64,000 bases of DNA. Origin: Flavobacteriales bacterium (GTDB taxonomy: Bacteria > Bacteroidota > Bacteroidia > Flavobacteriales_F > PHOS-HE28). The first letter of the stretch is position 1, and each line of letters opens with the position of its first letter. The stretch covers positions 124,001 to 188,000 of the forward strand of contig JADJQW010000004.1 of NCBI GenBank assembly GCA_016712535.1, written 5' to 3'. Both the position numbers and the translations under genes were made by a program. Positions 56,706 through 64,000 of the stretch are shown here, in pieces. The notes under the pieces are model-generated. The model was given only the letters and a program-made list of their open reading frames with translations, had not been told where the DNA came from and made no database searches.

Positions 56706-56896
56706 GACAGACCCGGCGGAGATCTGACTTGGACGAGGGTCATATCCCACGACGGACGTCACTCCGGTCAAGCGAGGCTATGCGAGCGCGAACCGGAGTC
56801 TCACCAATGCCCGCACTCGGTTGTCATTGGTGAGACGCGGGATGGCCGGAACAAGCGATCTGCAATCGCCCAGCCTCCGGCGTGACGCGGGCGGAG
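56706..56896 (+). repeat. 191-bp repeat, copy 1
   Basis: Same length as copy 2 (56955-57145), with only scattered differences. The centre is a perfect 12-bp stem GTCTCACCAATG (56798-56809) and CATTGGTGAGAC (56825-56836) around a 15-nt loop. It starts GACAGACCCGGCGGAG and ends GCGGGCGGAG. Confidence 0.9.
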
Positions 56897-56954
56897 ATCA
56901 CCGCTCCGAGCAGCAGGGTCGTCCGATCAATCCCGGCTAAAGGCCCGAGCAGCG

Positions 56955-57145
56955 GACAGACCCGGCGGAGATCTGACTTGGACGAGGGTCATATCCCACG
57001 ACGGACGTCACTCCGGTCGAGCGAGGCTTTGCGAGCGCGAACCGGAGTCTCACCAATGCCCACACTCGGTTGTCATTGGTGAGACGCGGGATGGCCGGAA
57101 CAAGCGATCTGCGATCGCCCGGCCTCCGGCGTGACGCGGGCGGAG
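56955..57145 (+). repeat. 191-bp repeat, copy 2
   Basis: Direct repeat of copy 1, offset 249 bp. Stem arms at 57047-57058 and 57074-57085. Between the copies lies 58 bp with AGCAGCAGGGTCGTCCGATC. Copy 2 continues into GGTTTAGGGGACACCCTGGG (57144 on), a version of the interspersed element. Confidence 0.9.
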
Positions 57146-57265
57146 GTTTAGGGGACACCCTGGGGAGGTCTTAATTCATCAGGCAACGGCAGGAACCGGT
57201 CCGCGGCGGCTTGCGAATCTGAGGGCCCGGATTAGTTTCGGCGCCGCCCAACGCAGCACGTACCC

Positions 57266-58087
57266 ATGCGCTCATTCGCGATCAAGCTCAATCAAGCGAA
57301 GTGGTTCGAGTACTTCATCATCGCGGTCATTGTCATCAATTGCGTGCTCATCGGTGTTGAGACCTACGGCACCACGCCGATCATCCACGCCATCCAGCAC
57401 ACCGCGCTCTACATCTTCCTCTTCGAGATCGTCATTCGCTGGCTGGCACGCGAGAGCGTGAAAGCGTTCTTCTCGGATGCGTGGAACATCTTCGACACCT
57501 TCATCGTGGCCGTGAGCTTCGTGCCCGAGTCGTGGTTCTCCGATGCCACCATGGTCACCGCGCTGCGCGTGCTCCGCGTGTTCCGCGTGCTGCGCCTGTT
57601 GCGCACGGCGCGCGAGATCAAGCTCATCATCTCGGTGCTCGCGCGCTCGTTCAGCACGCTGAGCTACAACGCGCTCTTCTTCCTGATCTTCATGTACCTC
57701 TTCGCCATCATCGGCGTCACGCTCTTCAAGCTGCGCGACCCCGCAACGGCGAGCCCGGACATGCTCGCGAAGCTCGAGGTCTATCGTGCCGAGGTGTCAG
57801 GACTAGATCCGTACGCGGACCTGAACGAGACCTCCTTCACCCTGTTCCGCGTGCTCACCGGTGATGCCTGGACCGATTTGCGCTACCACTTGGGCAAGGC
57901 CAGCGCCATGGGCCTCATCGAAGCATCGCCGCTCGCAGTGACCTCGTACCATGTCGTCTGGTTCGTGCTCTCCGTGTTCCTGCTGCTCAACCTCCTGGTA
58001 GGAGCCATCATCAACAACTACCAGATCATCATGGATGAGCATGCCAAGCCATCGAATGAGGAAAAGGCTGGCGCTGCCAAACCCTGA
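57266..58087 (+). CDS. Voltage-gated cation channel, single-domain (NaChBac-like)
   Basis: 273 residues with six TM segments. S4 has Arg at 101, 104, 107, 110 and 113 (RVLRVFRVLRLLR), the voltage-sensing pattern. The pore loop reads T198-G-D-A-W-T-D204, where NaChBac-type sodium channels have a TLESW filter; an acidic Asp replaces the Glu. The S6 helix (SVFLLLNLLVGAIINNYQII) is typical of the family. It would assemble as a tetramer in the inner membrane. Sodium or calcium selectivity cannot be read from the sequence alone. Confidence 0.88.
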   Translation: MRSFAIKLNQAKWFEYFIIAVIVINCVLIGVETYGTTPIIHAIQHTALYIFLFEIVIRWLARESVKAFFSDAWNIFDTFIVAVSFVPESWFSDATMVTALRVLRVFRVLRLLRTAREIKLIISVLARSFSTLSYNALFFLIFMYLFAIIGVTLFKLRDPATASPDMLAKLEVYRAEVSGLDPYADLNETSFTLFRVLTGDAWTDLRYHLGKASAMGLIEASPLAVTSYHVVWFVLSVFLLLNLLVGAIINNYQIIMDEHAKPSNEEKAGAAKP

Positions 58088-58131
58088 CCCACCGCACCTC
58101 TAGCATTACCAAACACCAAACACCAGCAACC

Positions 58132-58602
58132 ATGGGATTCTTCAGCAACATCAAGAACAAGCTCGGCATCGGCGGCGTGAAAGTGGATCTGCAATGCCCC
58201 GGACAGGTCGCGAAGGCGGATGGCGCCGTCTCCGGCAAGGTCGTGCTCACCACCAAGAGCGACCAGGAAGTGGCAAGCGGGAAAGTGAAGGTGATCGAGG
58301 TGTACACCACTGGCCGTGGCGACGACAAGAAGGAGAAGACCTATACGCTGGGAGAGGTGAGCCTGGCCGGCGGGTTCATGCTGAAGACCGGCGAGACGAA
58401 GGAGCTTTCGTTCACGGTGCCGTTCAAGATCCTGAAGTCGGACAACGACGAATTGAAGGAGAAGGGCGGCGCGCTGGGCACCATCGGCAAGCTGGGCGCT
58501 TTCGCCAACGCGGAGAAGTCCGAGTACTTCGTGGAAGCGGAGGTGGATGTGAAGGCAGCCGCGCTCGATCCCTCGGACAAGAAGCCCATCAAGCTGGTCT
58601 GA
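58132..58602 (+). CDS. Spo0M/arrestin-like protein
   Basis: 156 residues. GFFSNIKNKLGIGGVKVDLQ is the family-type opening, VSGKVVLTTKSDQEVASGKV and the FTVPFKILKSDND segment fit the Spo0M beta-sandwich (arrestin-like) fold. The protein is soluble. In Bacillus, Spo0M affects sporulation and cell envelope control; in Bacteroidota the role is not known. It lies 45 bp after the channel gene and may be co-transcribed. Confidence 0.78.
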   Translation: MGFFSNIKNKLGIGGVKVDLQCPGQVAKADGAVSGKVVLTTKSDQEVASGKVKVIEVYTTGRGDDKKEKTYTLGEVSLAGGFMLKTGETKELSFTVPFKILKSDNDELKEKGGALGTIGKLGAFANAEKSEYFVEAEVDVKAAALDPSDKKPIKLV

Positions 58603-58659
58603 GCGCCGGTTCGCGACCGCCCATTGCATCAGGCATCCCGAACCGATCACCGCATGGCC

Positions 58660-59040
58660 ATGAAGAGCTCCATCGTTCCAGGGTGGCTCGGCACCCCCTT
58701 GCTGCTCGTGCTGTCCATCACCCTGCAATTCTGCAGCAGCTCGAAGAAGGCTGCGTCGACGGACAGGGCGACCGCTGCTGTGCCTGCGGTGTCTTATGCG
58801 AAGGACATCCAGCCCATCCTGCAGGAGAAGTGCACGCCGTGCCACTTCCCCGAGACCGGCAGGAAATTGCCGCTGCACACCTACGAGGCGGTGCGAGACA
58901 ACGCCAAGGACATCCTGCGCCGCGTGCAGCTCCCGCAGGACCACGTGAGCTTCATGCCCTTCAAGAACAAGAAGGCGCCGCTCACCGAGGCCGAGATCAA
59001 GCTCATGAAGGATTGGGTCGCGGGCAATATGCCGGGATAG
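58660..59040 (+). CDS. Cytochrome-c-like lipoprotein, copy B
   Basis: 126 residues from MKSSIVPGWLGTPLL; a Met two codons upstream is possible. Lipobox LQFCSSS, haem site KCTPCHFPETG, and the distal FMPFKNKKAPLTEAEIKLMK are all shared with the 50320 gene. The two paralogues are 8 kb apart and in the same orientation. Nearby repeats may have mediated the duplication. Function is probably electron transfer in the envelope. Confidence 0.8.
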   Translation: MKSSIVPGWLGTPLLLVLSITLQFCSSSKKAASTDRATAAVPAVSYAKDIQPILQEKCTPCHFPETGRKLPLHTYEAVRDNAKDILRRVQLPQDHVSFMPFKNKKAPLTEAEIKLMKDWVAGNMPG

Positions 59041-59083
59041 TCGGGCCCGGTCGCACCAGGCATGGGCAGAATCAACCAGGGGC

Positions 59084-59294
59084 TGGGACACCCTGCGGTG
59101 GTAAGACTTGGACGAGGATCATATCCTACGACGGACGTCACGCCGGTCAAGCGAGGCTTTGCGAGCCTGCCTGCGGTAGGCAGGCGCGAACCGGAGTCTC
59201 ACCAATGCCCACACTCGGTTGTCATTGGTGAGACGCCGGATGGCCGGATCAAGCGATCGGCGATCGCCCGGCCTCCGGCGTGACGCGGGCGGAG
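59084..59294 (+). repeat. ~190-bp repeat, copy 3, with inserted palindrome
   Basis: Homologous to copies 1 and 2 from GACTTGGACGAGG (59105) to GCGGGCGGAG (59294). Stem arms at 59196-59207 and 59223-59234. It carries an extra 19-bp palindrome CCTGCCT-GCGGT-AGGCAGG at 59166-59184. A GACACCCTGCGGTGG element fragment precedes it. Confidence 0.88.
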
Positions 59295-59438
59295 ATCACG
59301 GCCCTGCCTTCGGCAGGCAAGTCCGAGCCGCAGGGTCGTCGCCATCCCGGCTCATGGCCGGGAGCGCGGCAGACCTGTCGGCGGTTCGGCACCATGCAGC
59401 GGCCTAGCCCGCGCTTGGTTCGGACACCCCACGGTGTT
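59295..59438. other. Repeat debris before the T9SS gene end
   Basis: A CCTGCC-TTC-GGCAGG hairpin (59303-59317), a CCCGGC/GCCGGG hairpin near 59345-59361, and GCAGACCTGTCGGCGGTTCG (59369 on) plus GACACCCCACGGTGTTC (59422 on) are degenerate element pieces. No gene. Confidence 0.5.
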
Positions 59439-60989
59439 CTACCGCAGGACGACACGTTGCGAAGTCACCGCACCATTGGCCTGCACGCTGGCGAGGTAAG
59501 CACCCGCCGCAAGCGCATCCACAGCGATACGGTCGGTCGGCCCCACGATGCGCTCGTTGATCACGATGCGTCCCTGCGCATCGGTGAGCGTGAAGGTGCT
59601 CGCAGGTTCCGCGCCCGAAACGACGATGACGCGCGCGGCCTCATCGAACCACAGGTCCGTGCCTCCTTCCTCCTGTGAGGGCGCCACGCCCAGGGTGCTC
59701 GCGGTCAGGCTCAGCACCCAACCGTCCTCGCCGCCGTGCCCGCCGGATACATCGCCGTCGTCCGATGCGGAGATGGCGGCCAGGAAGTAGCCTCCGCCGG
59801 GCTTCGGCACCAGGGCGGAGGCACCGTCCTCGCCCGTGCCGCCGTAAGTGGTCTCCCACTCCAAGGTGCCTGCAGCATCCAAATGCACCAGCCAGACATC
59901 ACCGGCGCCAGCAAGCTCGGTCACATCGCCGTCCGTTGAGGTCGCGAAGCCGGCGATAGTGTAACCCCCATCGTCATCCTGCACGGCCGAATAGCCGCCA
60001 TCGCTGGTGGTGCCACCCAAGCTTCGCTGCCAATCGATCGCGCCATCCGCATCCAGTTTCACCACCCACATATCATAACTGCCGTGGTTGCCGCTTACAT
60101 CGCCATCGTTGGAATCGGTGTAACAACTGATCAAGCATCCCCCGTCCGCGGTGAGCAGCACACCGTTGGCGTTGTCCGTTCCGCTGCCGCCTAAACAGCG
60201 TTGCCAGGCGAGCACGCCGCTCGCATCCACCTTGATCACCCATGCATCGCTGTTGCCGTGGATGCCGCTCACATCACCATCGTCGGAGGTGGTGTAGCCG
60301 GCGGCGATCACGCTGCCATCGGTGGCCGTGGCCATCGCGAAGACCTGGTCGCTCCCCGTTCCGCCGAAGCAATCCTGCCATTCGATGGTACCCGTGCCAT
60401 CGAGCTTCGCCACCCAGATGTCGAAGCCGCCATTGTACCCGGACACATCGCCATCGTTCGAGCCCGTGGTCCCGGCGACCATGACGCTGCCATCAGCGGC
60501 CTCTTGCGCGTATGTGGCTCCGTCGAAGCCGGTGCCCCCGAGCGGCAGCTGCCAGGCGATATCACCATCGCTTTCCAGCTTCACCAACCAGTTGTCCTGG
60601 CTGTCATGGGTTCCGCTCACGTCGCCGTCCTCGGCACCCGCGAAGGCGCCAACGATATAGCCCCCATCGCTCGTGGCCGAAATGGAATATCCCAAATCCT
60701 CGAAGCTGCTACCCAACATGCGTGTCCATTCCACGCCGCCGGTGGCATCCAGTTTCGCCACGAAGACATCGGAGTAGTCGGGGTTGTGGTTGCCCGTGCA
60801 ATCACCATCGGATGAGTAGGAGAAACCCACTACCGCACAACCGCCGTCGGATACGGCGGCGATGGAGAGGATGTTGTCCGTTCCGGATCCGCCCAGCGTG
60901 CGCTGCCACACGATGGTGGGTTCCTGTGCAAGAACGGAGAGATGGTGCGCGGCGATAACGCAGAACGTGAAGAGGCGTGTTGTGTGCAT
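59439..60989 (-). CDS. T9SS-sorted beta-propeller-like protein
   Basis: 516 residues from MHTTRLFTFCVIAAHH, signal cleaved near VLAQ. About seven repeats of ~52 residues follow, each with W-x-x-LGG, a middle DGG and a D-V-S-G-x-H/N-G-x-x-D-x-W-V-K-L-D pattern, for example DGDVSGNHGSYDMWVVKLDA. This is the SBBP/beta-propeller type of repeat. Acidic DGDVSG loops suggest calcium binding. The last ~75 residues are a T9SS domain ending TSQRVVLR. Surface or secreted; function unknown. Confidence 0.82.
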   Translation of the reverse strand: MHTTRLFTFCVIAAHHLSVLAQEPTIVWQRTLGGSGTDNILSIAAVSDGGCAVVGFSYSSDGDCTGNHNPDYSDVFVAKLDATGGVEWTRMLGSSFEDLGYSISATSDGGYIVGAFAGAEDGDVSGTHDSQDNWLVKLESDGDIAWQLPLGGTGFDGATYAQEAADGSVMVAGTTGSNDGDVSGYNGGFDIWVAKLDGTGTIEWQDCFGGTGSDQVFAMATATDGSVIAAGYTTSDDGDVSGIHGNSDAWVIKVDASGVLAWQRCLGGSGTDNANGVLLTADGGCLISCYTDSNDGDVSGNHGSYDMWVVKLDADGAIDWQRSLGGTTSDGGYSAVQDDDGGYTIAGFATSTDGDVTELAGAGDVWLVHLDAAGTLEWETTYGGTGEDGASALVPKPGGGYFLAAISASDDGDVSGGHGGEDGWVLSLTASTLGVAPSQEEGGTDLWFDEAARVIVVSGAEPASTFTLTDAQGRIVINERIVGPTDRIAVDALAAGAYLASVQANGAVTSQRVVLR

Positions 60990-61059
60990 GCTTCGCCGAA
61001 AGTAGAGCGGCGATGCCAAAGACCGCGCGCAGGCGCCGCAGGGTCGTCGCCCAATGCGC

Positions 61060-61133
61060 GACAGACCCGGCGGAGGTTCGAGAGGACACCCTGCGGCGGC
61101 CTACAGGTTTGGGCGGACACCCTGCGGTTATCT
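61060..61133 (+). repeat. Interspersed element, two units
   Basis: ACAGACCCGGCGGAGGTT, then GAGGACACCCTGCGGCGGCC (61083 on), then a second GGACACCCTGCGG at 61115. Lies directly upstream of the four-helix-bundle gene and may supply its promoter region. Confidence 0.65.
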
Positions 61134-61158
61134 GTTCGGTTCCGTTTACTTTGATATC

Positions 61159-61761
61159 ATGCCCGACCGCACCGGCGACAGTAACATCTTCCGCAAGCAT
61201 GGCGGCTTCGAGAAGCTGCTGAGCTACCAGGTAGCCGAGCTGCTGTACGACATCACGGTTCGCTTCACGCAACGGTATGTCGAACCCGGCAGCCGCACCC
61301 GTGACCAGATGGATCAGGCCGCGCGCAGCGGTTCGCGCAACATCGCAGAAGGCAGTGTGTTCAGTGCTACCTCCAAGAAACTGGAGATGAACCTGACCAA
61401 CGTGGCACGTGCCAGCCTTGTCGAACTGAAGAAGGACTATGCTGCCTTCCTTCGGCAGAAGAAGCTCGCGCTTTGGCCCACTGCAGATCCCATCCGTCAG
61501 GAGCTGATCGATGCGCGCTTCAAGACAGCGGATGAAGTGGCGCATTGGGGTGCGCAGGTGCACAAGCGAGCCCCGGGACGTAGCGTGGCCGAGATCGCGG
61601 GCAACATCGGACACGCTTATTGCATGGTGGCCATCGGCTTGCTGGACCGGCAACTGGTCACATTGGCCCGCGAGTTCAAGGAGGGCGGCGGCTTCAGTGA
61701 GCGGCTGCACAAGGCCCGCTCACAAGCACGTGGCAAGGGCCAAGAGCCCCCGGAGCAATAG
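61159..61761 (+). CDS. Four-helix-bundle protein (TIGR02436/suffix-domain type)
   Basis: 200 residues from MPDRTGDSNIF. The ELLYDITVRFTQRYVEPGSR, DQMDQAARSGSRNIAEGS and LEMNLTNVARASLVELKKDY segments are the signature of the small 'four helix bundle' family found in many Bacteroidota genomes and in rRNA intervening sequences. The extra C-terminal part fits the suffix-domain subtype. Function unknown. The longer frame from 61054 runs through the interspersed element and was rejected. A large hairpin follows the stop. Confidence 0.85.
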   Translation: MPDRTGDSNIFRKHGGFEKLLSYQVAELLYDITVRFTQRYVEPGSRTRDQMDQAARSGSRNIAEGSVFSATSKKLEMNLTNVARASLVELKKDYAAFLRQKKLALWPTADPIRQELIDARFKTADEVAHWGAQVHKRAPGRSVAEIAGNIGHAYCMVAIGLLDRQLVTLAREFKEGGGFSERLHKARSQARGKGQEPPEQ

Positions 61762-61767
61762 CCTAAG

Positions 61768-61826
61768 GGTGGACACAAGTGGACACGGAGCAGGGTCCGC
61801 CGCCTCCGTGTCCACCTGTGTCCACC
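61768..61826. terminator. Long inverted repeat between convergent genes
   Basis: A 23-bp stem with one mismatch (61768-61790 with 61804-61826) and a 13-nt loop. Each arm contains GTGGACAC twice. It lies 7 bp after the four-helix gene stop and 16 bp from the duplicated carB end, so it is placed to terminate both. Confidence 0.7.
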
Positions 61827-61841
61827 TGAGCGAGCAGCAGC

Positions 61842-61943
61842 CTACCTGCTCAAGTACATACTCCGCTCCCCATTCACCTGTCTGAAGAACGGGTCCTTCA
61901 GGTCCTTGATGAAGTAGATCGCCTCCCCCGTGCTCTTCACTTC
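61842..61943 (-). pseudogene. Duplicated last 33 codons of carB
   Basis: Reading on the minus strand, 34 codons including TAG encode EVKSTGEAIYFIKDLKDPFF and continue to SMYLSR, identical to the carB C-terminus in 31 of 33 residues. At nucleotide level about 26 of 102 positions differ, nearly all silent, so this is an old or foreign copy, not a recent duplicate. No start codon. It begins at the stop of the 69-codon gene. Confidence 0.85.
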
Positions 61944-62150
61944 ATCTAGACTCTTTCCAGGCATTCACGGGCACATTGAAGCGCTCTTCTCCAAACTCTT
62001 TGCACTGTGCAACTGTGTCCAGCACATAGTCATGAGTACACTTCTCTCCTTCGTACACGAAGAAATAGTAACCCAGATCCGGGTTGTCAGAGACAATCTC
62101 GAAAGCTAGGCCATCATGTTCGGCCCGTGCAATCAAATCAGGCCGCTCCA

Positions 62151-62151
<1 letters not shown>
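61942..62151 (-). CDS. Small hypothetical protein inserted at the carB 3' end
   Basis: 69 residues from an ATG that overlaps the carB TGA (TGATG). It reads EHDGLAFEIVSDNPDLGYYF, FVYEGEKCTHDYVLDTVAQC and VPVNAWKESR. Small proteins with a YYxxVY...DY(L/V)xDT...VPxxxW pattern are common in Bacteroidota and remain unnamed. Coupled to carB. More A/T-rich than carB. The same carB ending lies on both its sides, which suggests it arrived as a cassette. Confidence 0.6.

Positions 62152-64000
<1,849 letters not shown>

Overview
The window reads as a chromosome segment from a GC-rich member of the Bacteroidota, most likely Flavobacteriales. The evidence is several proteins with type IX secretion (T9SS) C-terminal sorting domains, SprB/Ig-like repeat surface proteins, an IgGFc-binding-type surface protein, DUF4199 and membrane-anchored LuxR regulators, a CarB that lacks the MGS domain, and promoter -7 boxes of the TAnnTTTG type. 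No rRNA, tRNA, CRISPR array or complete transposon was recognised.

Layout. 1-5.9 kb (minus): the 5' two-thirds or so of a giant IgGFc-binding-like surface protein, then a tight operon comF / free-Met-sulfoxide reductase / Ig-like lipoprotein. 6-16.8 kb: coiled-coil membrane protein, a large outer-membrane beta-barrel, an oligopeptide-binding lipoprotein, a conserved hypothetical, an OmpA-family lipoprotein, and a T9SS surface protein closed by a strong terminator. 17.1-22.2 kb: a 1689-residue T9SS protein carrying nine Ig-like repeats. 22.6-23.4 kb: a 30-residue Lys/Ala-only gene and an odd, more A/T-rich, GATGCATC-studded intergenic stretch. 24-26.9 kb: a formate dehydrogenase alpha subunit with a palindromic element inserted in frame.

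27.0-39.1 kb is the accessory island. Left to right it holds (i) a three-gene overlapping cassette encoding a STAS+GHKL ATPase, a DUF4325 STAS-like protein and a two-TM membrane protein, my best candidate for an undescribed system; (ii) an A/T-richer 1.5k-residue secreted M23-peptidase protein; (iii) an N-terminally truncated MazG-type pyrophosphohydrolase and two small membrane proteins; (iv) an XhoI/PaeR7I-type restriction-modification pair; (v) two hypotheticals and (vi) a degenerate array with exact 42-bp periodicity. Palindrome-bearing repeats sit at 33.8, 37.2 and 39.0 kb, the borders of these blocks.

39.2-53 kb is ordinary accessory and housekeeping content: T9SS proteins, HemG-like flavodoxin, SRPBCC protein, small membrane proteins with a truncated duplicate pseudogene, LuxR/DUF4199 pair, N-formylglutamate-amidohydrolase-like and beta-lactamase-fold secreted enzymes, DHFR-fold reductase, lipoproteins and an alpha/beta hydrolase. 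53-57 kb has a retropepsin-like protease and immunity-like proteins (SUKH-like, Tdi1-like). 56.6-61.2 kb is rich in interspersed repeats, including three copies of a ~190-bp element with a 12-bp stem, among a voltage-gated cation channel, a Spo0M/arrestin-like protein, a cytochrome-c-like lipoprotein paralogous to the one at 50.3 kb, and a T9SS beta-propeller-like protein. The window ends with a four-helix-bundle protein and carB. The 3' end of carB is duplicated on the far side of a 69-codon gene, which looks like the scar of an insertion or recombination event.
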